Source: Calditrichia bacterium (GTDB lineage: Bacteria > Calditrichota > Calditrichia > RBG-13-44-9 > J075). Taken from it: 64,000 bases of DNA. A model generated the notes under the pieces. The model was not told the DNA's origin and made no database searches. It saw nothing but the letters and a program-made list of their open reading frames with translations. Below, in pieces: positions 33,114 to 41,552 of the stretch (the first letter of the stretch is position 1; each line of letters starts with the position of its first letter). Where the stretch lies: positions 104,118 to 168,117 of the forward strand of contig JANQRS010000001.1 of NCBI GenBank assembly GCA_028284445.1, given 5' to 3'. The position numbers and the translations under genes were made by a program.

Positions 33114-34529
33114 CTATTGACTGGACCGCGACTTCAAAAAATCCCGAATTGCGGCAATATGTTGCATGACTTCGTCGGGATCAGCGGTATTCAGGTGATT
33201 GTTTATGGCATTTTCCAGGTGTTTTTCAATACCATTCAGGTCCTGCCGGATAATCTGAATCCACGCCTGACATATCGATAACATCGGGCGCGCTGCAATA
33301 ATGTCTTCCGGTAATTGATTGAGCCAGGACATGACTGTTACCAATTCGCTCGCTTGAAGGCGTTCCTGGGCAATACTCTCGATTAATATGGCGGCCTGTT
33401 CGCTATTACCGGCCAGTAACAGGAACTCAATACCGCGATCAATAGAGCCGTGCGCCAGATGCCACTCTGCCGCCCTTTGATACAGCGACGGGTCAGGTCC
33501 TTCAGAAAGGGATCGCACAAAACGCCTCGATAGAGAATAGTAACGGAAGATTTCAGAATCATAATTGATGCAGCCCACAAACGCTCCTGTTTCAGCGAGC
33601 TCATTCAATTCCGGATAATATTCTTCGCGCATTGCATCGTAGAAGTCGCGATTAAAATATTCCATCATTGCCAGCAATTGCAGCGCATCGCGGGTAGTAT
33701 CCGCTTGTACCCCAAAAAATTCCTTCATCGGGAATTGCCAACTGTCTTCAGTGTCTGTTTCATATGCTGTCAAGAACGCTTCGCGATTATCGATCTGCTG
33801 CAGGCATAAGCCGCTCAACTTAATGGCGGTCGGGTGACCGCTGGAGCGTTGCATGATGCCACTGATCTCCCCAACGGATAATTCAAGATTGAGGCTGTTG
33901 TTGAAAAAAGCACCGGCTTCATCAGTGGTGAATGCCATATAGGGGGTGCGAATTTCCTTTAACCTCCCGTATGATCGCATGCCTGCCAGATCCAAGGGCG
34001 GATCAACCTGACTAGTCATGATGATATGCATTTGAGCCGGCATGTAGTGCAGAATATATTCGATGATGTTATGAACAGCTTGTGACTGGACGAGGTCGTA
34101 GTCTTCCAGCACGATGAAGAAATCATAAAGGGTCATGGCAATATCATCAATCAGGCGTTTGAGGATATTTTCCATGGACGGTTTTTGTTCAGCATAGAGC
34201 ATCGGAAAAACGTCCTTGCCAATTGCCGGATTAATCCGTTGCAGCGCTGCAATCAGCCCCTTCATAAATCTGCCGGGATCATTATCCTGGCGAACGATGT
34301 TAAACCAGGAAATCTTGTGATCGCCCTGTGCTGCCCAATGGGCGAGTAAGGTGGTTTTTCCGAAACCATGCGGCGCGGAAATAATGGTCAGATTTTTACT
34401 CTGCGACTCGTTAAGGTGTTGAACCAGACGCGTACGAACCAGATCCAACCGGTGTAATCTTGGCGGCGAAGACTGAACAAGCTCCTGCAGTATGAGCTGA
34501 TCTGAATCGCCACTTGATATGTCTGTCAT
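33114..34529 (-). CDS. MalT-type STAND ATPase lacking the LuxR DNA-binding domain
   Basis: A 471-residue protein: P-loop LTIISAPHGFGKTTLLAHWA (about 48-67), Walker B FFIVLEDYDLV (about 134-144), MIITSQVDPP-like sensor (seen as HIIMTSQVDPPLDLAGMRSY), winged-helix part around ALQLLAMMEYFNRDFYD and the start of the helical arm (YQRAAEWHLAHGSIDRGIEF). MalT proteins continue for some 400 residues of helical repeats and end in a LuxR helix-turn-helix; this one stops after about one repeat set. So it may signal by protein contact rather than by binding DNA. ATG 34529 fits the promoter at 34594-34622, which excludes the longer frame. Confidence 0.82.
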   Translation of the reverse strand: MTDISSGDSDQLILQELVQSSPPRLHRLDLVRTRLVQHLNESQSKNLTIISAPHGFGKTTLLAHWAAQGDHKISWFNIVRQDNDPGRFMKGLIAALQRINPAIGKDVFPMLYAEQKPSMENILKRLIDDIAMTLYDFFIVLEDYDLVQSQAVHNIIEYILHYMPAQMHIIMTSQVDPPLDLAGMRSYGRLKEIRTPYMAFTTDEAGAFFNNSLNLELSVGEISGIMQRSSGHPTAIKLSGLCLQQIDNREAFLTAYETDTEDSWQFPMKEFFGVQADTTRDALQLLAMMEYFNRDFYDAMREEYYPELNELAETGAFVGCINYDSEIFRYYSLSRRFVRSLSEGPDPSLYQRAAEWHLAHGSIDRGIEFLLLAGNSEQAAILIESIAQERLQASELVTVMSWLNQLPEDIIAARPMLSICQAWIQIIRQDLNGIEKHLENAINNHLNTADPDEVMQHIAAIRDFLKSRSSQ

Positions 34530-34593
34530 CTTTCTGTCCGTGCTTCCTTTTGCGATACAAAAACGGGCATTCAGCTTTCCCGTAAACGTCGGG

Positions 34594-34622
34594 AATATAT
34601 CATATAAAGTATTGGCTTGCAA
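34594..34622 (-). promoter_or_regulatory. promoter and dyad of the MalT-like gene
   Basis: Read leftward: TTGCAA (34622-34617), 17 bp, TATATT (34599-34594). An inverted repeat TTCCCG (34577-34582) / CGGGAA (34590-34595) directly follows and covers the transcription start, as an operator would. The rest of 34530-34859 shows no gene. Confidence 0.5.
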
Positions 34623-34859
34623 TAACTATAAGCGACGGGCAAATGCAGAGGGGTTGCGGATCGCACATCTCGTCGTCGAAGGCGGTCCATGAACTCTAAC
34701 ATTGTAAAGAGAAAGATTGTGATACCCACGTCAAACCGCTTCAGAATTTGCAATTAAATTCATATATTTCTACGAGCATAGGCTCGTTTCTTGCTCAACA
34801 ATAGTAAACTGCAAATTCACCTGTTCACCCGAGTGATCAGGTGCCGAGAAACCTGGTAT

Positions 34860-35756
34860 ATGGCAACTCATCAAAATCTGCAAATGGCCATCGTTTTTGC
34901 CGATGTAAGCGGCAGCACCCGTCTCTTTGAGGTGTATGGCGATGTTCGTGCCCGTCAAATTGTGTCGCGCACGCTCGATTTGTTGATGGATATTGTTCGC
35001 CGTCAGCAGGGCAAGGTTATCAAAACCATTGGTGATGAGGTCATGTGCACCTTTGATTCACTCGCAAATTGTGTTTTGGCGGTATCGAAGATGCAGATGG
35101 CGGTTCAGCAGGACGAGGAGCTTCATCGGGAAAAAATTGCGATCAAGATTGGGTTTCACTTCGGAGAAGTGCTGGTCGAGAAAAAAGACATCTTTGGTGA
35201 TGCCGTGAATGTTGCCGCGCGGATGGTCGGGCTGGCCAAGCCCAATCAAATTATTACCAGCCGGGCAACGATCCAGCAACTGCCTTCATTTTTCATGAAC
35301 GCCCGTCCGCTTGGTAGCGTGAAGGTGCGGGGAAAGCAGGAGAAAATCCAGATATTCGAAGTCATCTGGCAGGAAGACCTTTCCCGAATTACGGCAGCAG
35401 TGAATCCGCTTCAGGATAAGTTAGGTGAATCCCGGCTGGTGTTGCACTATACCAATCAAGAAGTGGTGCTGGATGAATACGCCTGTCCATTTACCTTGGG
35501 AAGGCACCAGGACAATGATCTGGTCGTCGACACCGACTTCGCATCCCGCAAGCACGCCAGCATCGAGTTCCGAAATGATAAATTTATCCTGATCGATAAA
35601 AGCACCAATGGTTTATTTGTTCGTATCGAGAACCAGCAGAACTTTTTTATTCATCGTGATGAGATTCTGCTTCATGGCTGGGGTAGTATCTGCCTGGGAC
35701 AGGAGCCGGCCGATAATCCGGCCCAATCTATTCAATATCGATTCTTTGTCGGATAA
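34860..35756 (+). CDS. class III adenylate cyclase fused to an FHA domain
   Basis: A 298-residue protein from ATG 34860. The cyclase domain (about 5-165) has both metal aspartates (D15 in FADVSGSTRLFE, D59 in IKTIGDEV), the adenine-selecting lysine K55 and D114 (FGDAVNVAARM), and the transition-state N117 and R121, so it should be active on ATP. The C-terminal FHA domain (about 190-275) has GRHQDND, SRKH and the NG turn needed for phosphothreonine binding. Thus cAMP synthesis is joined to a kinase-dependent docking module. It is divergent from the MalT-like ATPase gene. Confidence 0.93.
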   Translation: MATHQNLQMAIVFADVSGSTRLFEVYGDVRARQIVSRTLDLLMDIVRRQQGKVIKTIGDEVMCTFDSLANCVLAVSKMQMAVQQDEELHREKIAIKIGFHFGEVLVEKKDIFGDAVNVAARMVGLAKPNQIITSRATIQQLPSFFMNARPLGSVKVRGKQEKIQIFEVIWQEDLSRITAAVNPLQDKLGESRLVLHYTNQEVVLDEYACPFTLGRHQDNDLVVDTDFASRKHASIEFRNDKFILIDKSTNGLFVRIENQQNFFIHRDEILLHGWGSICLGQEPADNPAQSIQYRFFVG

Positions 35757-36070
35757 GGCCCGGTATGTGTCAACGGGTACAAACCATTCAGCATTTTTTT
35801 TGCATAATACATCGTATCAGGCGCGATCATCCGAGAGATTTCTAAGGAATATTTCGCCTTTTGTCGATTCTTCCCGAAACAAAATGAACGAAAATCGTTT
35901 ATAAGAAAAGAAAGGAGCCCCGATGTTGATCCAGCGAACTGCTTTGACGCTGTCTCAAGGTCGAGTCTCCGGATGCAGTTTCGCCCGGGCGGGATTGCGC
36001 TAAAACATAATTGGTTCAAATTTTCTTATTATATAGAGAGATTTCTCTTACTTCCCCATGAGGCCCGCTG
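35757..36070. other. 314-bp intergenic region with a possible 26-codon leader ORF
   Basis: Between the cyclase and prc. A short frame ATG 35923 to TAA 36001-36003 (26 residues, MLIQRTALTLSQGRVSGCSF and six more) has AAAGGAG at good spacing. It could be a leader peptide but its composition is unremarkable. An A/T-rich TTATTATATAG stretch at 36026-36036 may hold the prc -10 region. Confidence 0.3.
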
Positions 36071-38137
36071 ATGAAAAAATTCTTAGCACTGTTTTTGATC
36101 ATTTCACTGGTCACTGTCGGATACGGCTCTGAAGACGATTCACTCTCGGTGGCATTTGAAAACCACTGGCCGGAAAAGCAGCATCGTGAAGTGAGTCAAT
36201 TGGTTACCCAGTTGCTTTCGCAAAGTCATTACCAAAAGAAGAAATTAAATGATAGCCTGTCTTCGGAAATCTTTGATCGTTTTCTGAAGAAGATGGATTT
36301 TAACAGACTTTACTTTCTCGAGTCGGATATTGCCCAATTTGAAAGCCATCGCTACCGCATGGATAACTACCTGGGCTCCGGTCAGGTCAAGTCTGCATAC
36401 AATATCTTCAACATTTATCAGCAGCGCTATGCTGAACGGCTGGAATATGTGTACGAGCGCCTGCAAACGCCATTTGACTTCACGGTCGATGAATATATTG
36501 AACTTGACCGAACCGAAGAACCCTGGGCGCGAAATCGGGCCGAGCTCAATGAGATTTGGCGTAAGCGTCTGAAGCATGATGCGCTGAATCTGAAAATTGC
36601 CGGCAAAGAATGGTCGGAAATTGTTGAAACCCTGACGAAGCGCTATCAGCGTTCGCAAAAGAACCTGGCCCAGTTTCATAGTGAAGATGTCTTTCAAATC
36701 ATTATGAATAGCTTCGCTGAATCGTACGACCCGCACACCAACTATTTTTCACCCAATGAATTTGATGATTTCAAAATTGCCATGAGCCAATCGCTGGAAG
36801 GTATTGGCGCCCGTCTGCTTAACCGCAATGACTATACAACGGTTACTGAAATTGTTGCCGGTGGTCCGGCAGACAAGAGCAAACAGCTGCACCCCAACGA
36901 TCGTATCATTAGCGTTGGACAGGGACGCTCCGGTGAAATGGTCGACGTGATCGGCTGGCGCATCGACGACGTTGTGCAGTTGATTCGCGGCAAGAAAAAC
37001 ACCGTTGTTCGTCTGGAGATTTTGCCGGCGAGTGAAGGTGTAGATGCCAAGGCCGATACAATTGCCCTGGTTCGTGATAAGATCAAACTTGAGGACAAAT
37101 CTGCAAAGAGCGAATATCTTGAAATCGAGCACGAAGGCAAAAATCTGAAAATCGGCGTGATTACCATCCCGTCATTTTATTCTGACTTCGATGCGCGTCG
37201 CAGCGGCGTTGAAGATTATAAGAGCACCACGCGTGATGTCGAGAAGTTCCTGGATGAATACAATCGCGAAGGCGTTGACGGCGTTATCGTTGATCTTCGT
37301 CGTAACGGCGGCGGTTTCCTGAATGAAGCTGTTGAACTGACCGGCCTCTTCATCGAAAAAGGCCCGGTTGTACAGGTTCGCGATATGCGCGGTAAAATTG
37401 AAGTTGAAGCCGACCGCAATCCAACCGTCAAATATCATGGACCGCTGGCTGTGGTTGTTGACCGCCTGAGCGCATCCGCTTCGGAAATTTTCGCAGCAGC
37501 AATCCAGGACTACAAGCGCGGCATTATTATCGGAAATCAGTCATTTGGTAAGGGCACCGTTCAGCGCCCGGTTGACCTGAACAGGATTTATCAAGATCCG
37601 CGCGATCCGGATCTCAAGCTCGGCCAGCTGAAGATGACCATCGCCAAATTCTATCGCGTAGATGGCCGTAGCACCCAGCACGTTGGTGTGATTCCGGATA
37701 TTGGCATGCCTTCACGTCTCGAGCATATGGAAATTGGTGAAAACACCCGTGAAAATGCCTTGCTCTGGGATCAGATTCGCAGTGCGCGTTATCGCAAGGC
37801 GAACGATTTTGCCAACGTTATTCCGCAACTGGTGAAGCAGCACAATATTCGCATGAAGAGCGATGATCGCTATTCTGATCTGCTTTCCGAAATCGATGAG
37901 TTTAAAGAGCGACGCGAGCAAAGTAGCTTCTCTTTGCAGGAAACCAAGCGGCGTGCACAGCGTGATGCAGCAGAGAAAAAGAACGAAGAAGAGGTTGCTG
38001 AAAACGCAGAGGAAGAAAACAAAGAGCCGACCGTCAATGATGACTTTCTGTTAGTAGAAAGCGGCTATATCCTCGCTGATTACATCATACTTAATGATAA
38101 TCGCAAGGCAGCACGCTACCAGCGTGAAGCCAAGTAA
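36071..38137 (+). CDS. prc: carboxy-terminal processing protease (Prc/Tsp, S41A)
   Basis: A 688-residue periplasmic protease: signal peptide 1-19, N-terminal helical domain with SYDPHTNYFSPNEFDDF (about 219-235), PDZ domain (about 240-330, with GIGARLLNRNDYTTVTEIV and PADKSKQLHPNDRI), then the S41 core with VIVDLRRNGGGFLNEAVELT, catalytic serine in DRLSASASEIFAAAIQD (about 471) and lysine in SFGKGTVQRPV (about 495). A charged Glu/Lys coiled tail (about 630-665) follows. It degrades proteins from exposed C-termini and takes part in envelope quality control. Length and N-terminal domain match Prc rather than the shorter CtpA. It is monocistronic, with a perfect palindromic terminator. Confidence 0.95.
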   Translation: MKKFLALFLIISLVTVGYGSEDDSLSVAFENHWPEKQHREVSQLVTQLLSQSHYQKKKLNDSLSSEIFDRFLKKMDFNRLYFLESDIAQFESHRYRMDNYLGSGQVKSAYNIFNIYQQRYAERLEYVYERLQTPFDFTVDEYIELDRTEEPWARNRAELNEIWRKRLKHDALNLKIAGKEWSEIVETLTKRYQRSQKNLAQFHSEDVFQIIMNSFAESYDPHTNYFSPNEFDDFKIAMSQSLEGIGARLLNRNDYTTVTEIVAGGPADKSKQLHPNDRIISVGQGRSGEMVDVIGWRIDDVVQLIRGKKNTVVRLEILPASEGVDAKADTIALVRDKIKLEDKSAKSEYLEIEHEGKNLKIGVITIPSFYSDFDARRSGVEDYKSTTRDVEKFLDEYNREGVDGVIVDLRRNGGGFLNEAVELTGLFIEKGPVVQVRDMRGKIEVEADRNPTVKYHGPLAVVVDRLSASASEIFAAAIQDYKRGIIIGNQSFGKGTVQRPVDLNRIYQDPRDPDLKLGQLKMTIAKFYRVDGRSTQHVGVIPDIGMPSRLEHMEIGENTRENALLWDQIRSARYRKANDFANVIPQLVKQHNIRMKSDDRYSDLLSEIDEFKERREQSSFSLQETKRRAQRDAAEKKNEEEVAENAEEENKEPTVNDDFLLVESGYILADYIILNDNRKAARYQREAK

Positions 38138-38157
38138 GAATATTTAGCTACAACCTG

Positions 38158-38201
38158 TATAAACAAAAAACGCACGGCATGCCGTGCGTTTTTTGTTTAT
38201 A
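38158..38201. terminator. perfect 44-bp palindromic bidirectional terminator
   Basis: Arms 38158-38179 and 38180-38201 are exact reverse complements (core ACGCACGGCATGCCGTGCGT), with A tract on the left and T tract on the right. It serves prc and the converging M48 gene. Confidence 0.9.
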
Positions 38202-38219
38202 GGGTATTCTTCTTAAATC

Positions 38220-39053
38220 TTACTTGATCAAATTAGACGGCACGCCGTTTGGAAATTCCGCACGAATAGCAGCTTCAATTTTTTCGATGCGATTATCGGG
38301 GTTCGGATGTGTGCTGAAAAATTCCGGCTGGCTGCGCCCGCCGCTGGCTTCCGCCAGGACCTTCATTACTTCGATCATCGAGCGTGGATCATAACCGGCA
38401 TCGACCATGAATTTTACGCCGAGGCGATCCGATTCCAGCTCGTCTTCCCGGCCATATTTCATATTGATCATTCCGGCGACCATTTGCGCCATCTGCCCGG
38501 ACTGGCCGCTTGGATCAGCAGCCACTAAAACCGCACCGGTGAGTCCCTGGGTCAAGCGTTGCTTGGCCATCCGCTGTGCCCCATGTCGCGCAATCACGTG
38601 GGCAATTTCATGCCCCATAACCCCGGCAACCTGACCTTCGGTCTTCAGGCGTCCATAAAGGGCTGCGGTAATGAAGCATTGACCGCCCGGCAAGGCAAAT
38701 GCGTTGATGGTTTGCGAATCGCGCAGCAGATGAAAATCAAATTTCCATTCTGTTTTTGCAGCATCGCTTTGGTTTACCAGCTTCCATCCAATTTTATCAA
38801 CAATGTCCTGGTGCTCCTGGCTGGGGTGCAATCCGCCGTGTTGCTTCATCATTTGCGGTGCCGCTTGTAAACCAAGCGCAATTTCCTGGTGCGGTGTCAG
38901 GCTGATGTATTGCTTCTCGCCGGTGACTTCATTATACTCGCTGGATCCGTAATAGGAGCAGAGCGAAAACCCGGCCAAGATCAGCGCCATCACCAATCTC
39001 ATTTTCCAGGCGCTGCGTCCGCCGCGGCGATATCCTGATTGTCTTCCTAGCAT
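38220..39053 (-). CDS. M48-family zinc metalloprotease
   Basis: A 277-residue envelope protease. After a basic start there is a hydrophobic segment (about 19-34) and then a periplasmic domain with NAFALPGGQCFITAALY, the zinc motif MGHEIAHVIARHGAQR (HEIAH, about 145-149), and the third-ligand glutamate in DELESDRLGVKFMVDAGYDP. It resembles the LoiP/BepA-type proteases that check outer-membrane proteins, but the TPR domain of BepA is absent. GAGGAGA precedes ATG 39053. It is convergent with prc, so two envelope proteases share one terminator. Confidence 0.92.
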   Translation of the reverse strand: MLGRQSGYRRGGRSAWKMRLVMALILAGFSLCSYYGSSEYNEVTGEKQYISLTPHQEIALGLQAAPQMMKQHGGLHPSQEHQDIVDKIGWKLVNQSDAAKTEWKFDFHLLRDSQTINAFALPGGQCFITAALYGRLKTEGQVAGVMGHEIAHVIARHGAQRMAKQRLTQGLTGAVLVAADPSGQSGQMAQMVAGMINMKYGREDELESDRLGVKFMVDAGYDPRSMIEVMKVLAEASGGRSQPEFFSTHPNPDNRIEKIEAAIRAEFPNGVPSNLIK

Positions 39054-39096
39054 GTTATCTTCTCCTCTTGCTGCTTGAAGTTAAAACGTTGGGGAA

Positions 39097-39137
39097 GTCC
39101 CCCCTCTATCTCCCCCCGGGGGAGATAGAGGGGGGAC
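39097..39137. repeat. long C/G-rich palindrome, family P copy 2
   Basis: Perfect 20-bp arms 39097-39116 and 39118-39137 around a single C; core CTCTATCTCCCCC. It sits between the 39169-39669 gene and the M48 gene, on the 3' side of the former. Confidence 0.75.
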
Positions 39138-39168
39138 AGTCACTTCCCTAAAATCGATAGAAAACTAT

Positions 39169-39669
39169 TTACGCTTCCTCTACCGGCACAAATTCTTCAA
39201 CCTCCAGGCCTTCATAAATACCCCCTGCTAATGCCCCAAAAACGGCGTGGGCCACCGCCATTGGTGTGCCGGCCAGCGCAAAAAACCAGGGAAATAGCGT
39301 GGTCACCGTGTAGTAGTTGATGGAATACAATCCCAGCCCGAACAAGCCACCGAGCACGATACCGGCTAGCAGGCCCCAACGGTGAATGATGTATGCCAGT
39401 AGCAGGGTAAATCCAATTGACAATACATAGTGTGTGATCAGTGCAGCGATGAGCACGGTGCCATCATACGTTGCCGGTGGCGCCAGTACTTGCGACCCCA
39501 GAACGATGGAGCCGAAATAACGCAGCATCATCCAATGGTTAGCGCCCCCCATGAATTGAGGGACAACAAACAGGTTGATAATCAAAAATATGGTTCCGGC
39601 GATCAAGGCAGCCCATAGCGCCGCACTCCAATCAACCAACTGCCTCATTTTAACGGGAGGGTTACTCAT
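39169..39669 (-). CDS. four-TM membrane protein of unknown function
   Basis: A 166-residue protein with helices at about 15-34, 66-92, 98-118 and 126-148. The N-terminal RQLVDWSAALWAALIAGTIF segment and the loop SIVLGSQVLAPPATYDG look like a family seen in other environmental bacteria, always as a small hypothetical membrane protein. It has no catalytic motif. AAAGGATC precedes the ATG. A palindrome follows the stop, so it is probably a single transcription unit. Confidence 0.7.
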   Translation of the reverse strand: MSNPPVKMRQLVDWSAALWAALIAGTIFLIINLFVVPQFMGGANHWMMLRYFGSIVLGSQVLAPPATYDGTVLIAALITHYVLSIGFTLLLAYIIHRWGLLAGIVLGGLFGLGLYSINYYTVTTLFPWFFALAGTPMAVAHAVFGALAGGIYEGLEVEEFVPVEEA

Positions 39670-39858
39670 GTTCTGATCCTTTCCAGCGAAAAGTAAGCAA
39701 AATGTATTCGATATTGGCGCCGGATATTCCGGCTATCTCTGTTCTTGAGACCTGAATATTCTCACCTGGTCACCAGGTAGGGGGACAAGTTGAAAAAAGT
39801 ATGCTTTATTGATGAATTATGCAAGGGGCTGAGGGCGTGATGCCAAGTGGCGGAGTCG

Positions 39859-40911
39859 TCAGCGTGATGCCGGCATTGCCTCCGGTGAGGCTGTTAGCCG
39901 GGCATCCAGAACATGATCCGGAACGCCTTGAAGCGCATCGCGAATGATGGTTGCAGGAGTACCGGGCTTGTATACGTTTTCGCTGATATAGCGCCGAAAA
40001 GCGCGGTTGCCGGGCTGAAAGGCAAAAAGGCCGAGCATGTGGCGTGTCACTGAGTTAGGGTAGTAGCCATTGTCCATCACAGATTCGATATATGGCATCA
40101 TCGCTTCAACGATTTCGCGGCGCGTCATCTGTATGCGATTATCTCCGAAGAATCGCTGGTCGGCTTCTGAAAAAATGTAAGGGTTCTCGTACGCCGCACG
40201 GCCAATCATGACGCCATCCGTCGATTGAAGATGTACAGCAACGTCATCCATGGTTTTGATGCCGCCGTTGATTTCAACGATGTGCTGCGGAAATGCCTGC
40301 TTCAGGCGATACACGTCTTCATAGCGCAACGGCGGTACAGTTCTGTTTTCTTTAGGACTTAATCCGGCAAGAATGGCAATTCGCGCATGGACGGTCAGGC
40401 GATCGGCGCCGGCTTCCAGCACTTGTTGGCTAAAATTGAAGAGGTCTTCGTATTCCGGCAGATCATCGATGCCAATACGGCATTTGACAGTTACCGGAAT
40501 GCTGACAGCATCGCGCATCGCTTCCACACAATCAGCAACCACGTGTGGTGTGGCCATTAAACAGGCCCCGAAGTTGCCGCGCTGAACGCGATCACTGGGA
40601 CATCCCACGTTGATATTCACCTCATCGTATCCGAGGTTTTCTGCAATCCGCGCAGATTCAGCCATATCAGCCGGATTGTCGCCGCCCAACTGCAGCGCGA
40701 GCGGTTTTTCGAATTCAGAAAAGCCAAGAATCTTTTCCCGATCGCCATGAAGCACTGCACCAGTCGTCTTCATCTCCGTGTAAAGCAAAGTATGGCGGGT
40801 AATATGCCGCATAAAATAGCGATAATGGCGATCCGTCCAATCCATCATTGGGGCAACCGAAAGTGGCCAAACAAAGCCGCGGCCAAAAGGGTTTTCTTTA
40901 AGCTGTATCAT
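39859..40911 (-). CDS. dusA: tRNA-dihydrouridine(20/20a) synthase
   Basis: A 350-residue FMN enzyme: SVAPMMDWTDRHYRYFMRHI (about 15-34), LQLGGDNPADM, EVNINVGCPSDRVQRGNFGA with the catalytic cysteine just after (ACLM, about 102), TVKCRIGIDD, ADRLTVHARIAILAGLSPKENR and GVMIGRAAYENPY. The HARIAILAGLSPKENR-type stretch marks the DusA subfamily, which reduces U20/U20a of tRNA with NADPH. I use ATG 40911, five bases after the stop of the upstream gene, rather than TTG 40932. Confidence 0.95.
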   Translation of the reverse strand: MIQLKENPFGRGFVWPLSVAPMMDWTDRHYRYFMRHITRHTLLYTEMKTTGAVLHGDREKILGFSEFEKPLALQLGGDNPADMAESARIAENLGYDEVNINVGCPSDRVQRGNFGACLMATPHVVADCVEAMRDAVSIPVTVKCRIGIDDLPEYEDLFNFSQQVLEAGADRLTVHARIAILAGLSPKENRTVPPLRYEDVYRLKQAFPQHIVEINGGIKTMDDVAVHLQSTDGVMIGRAAYENPYIFSEADQRFFGDNRIQMTRREIVEAMMPYIESVMDNGYYPNSVTRHMLGLFAFQPGNRAFRRYISENVYKPGTPATIIRDALQGVPDHVLDARLTASPEAMPASR

Positions 40912-40915
40912 CGCT

Positions 40916-41398
40916 TCAGGATGCGCTTTCAAAACAATCTATTGTGGTTTTCAAAAATATGATCATTACAGCACGCGCCTCCGGCGCATCACTAAACTCT
41001 TCGAAGAGCATGCCGCCGAGAAAGTCGATAAGATCTGCCTGGGGTGTGGTGCCGGCAAATTCCGAAATAGCATCATCAAATGCATCTTCATCAACGGCGT
41101 TGAATAGCCCCTCCAGCCAGGTGCCGTTTTTTTCTTCGCACTCATCGAGGGCCTTATTGCTAACCGCTGCCGGTATGCGACCGACCGTGGTATAAGTTCG
41201 CCATATTACCACGCCGCAAAACAGCAATAGTTCCTGCTGATCCTCATCCAGGACCTCGTGGCCACTGCCCATCAAGTATGTCAGAACATCCGGCTGCAGC
41301 GAGGCCATATCGTCCATCAGCCGATTCATAGAATCCTGCGGGAGGTCAGCGACGGCCATCCACTGTTCTTCGAACATCTCTGTGCTTAATTCTTTCAT
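40916..41398 (-). CDS. acidic cytoplasmic protein of unknown function upstream of dusA
   Basis: A 160-residue acidic, helical protein from ATG 41398 (a GTG at 41434 in frame would add 12 residues). There is no signal peptide, membrane helix or familiar motif; segments such as LMGSGHEVLDEDQQELLLFC and DFLGGMLFEEFSDAPEARAV suggest an all-alpha fold. It lies five bases upstream of dusA and must be cotranscribed with it. Divergent from tex. Confidence 0.7.
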   Translation of the reverse strand: MKELSTEMFEEQWMAVADLPQDSMNRLMDDMASLQPDVLTYLMGSGHEVLDEDQQELLLFCGVVIWRTYTTVGRIPAAVSNKALDECEEKNGTWLEGLFNAVDEDAFDDAISEFAGTTPQADLIDFLGGMLFEEFSDAPEARAVMIIFLKTTIDCFESAS

Positions 41399-41552
41399 GG
41401 CAGGAAGATACGAAAATCGTGGACCAAGAACCACCGCCTTTTCATAGAATCATTTTTTCAATTTTGAATTTTTCATTTCCACGGAATCCTTTTTATATTG
41501 TGCGCTCCTGAAACATATTTTCGATATTCAGCATCGTTATTCGGAGCGTTTT

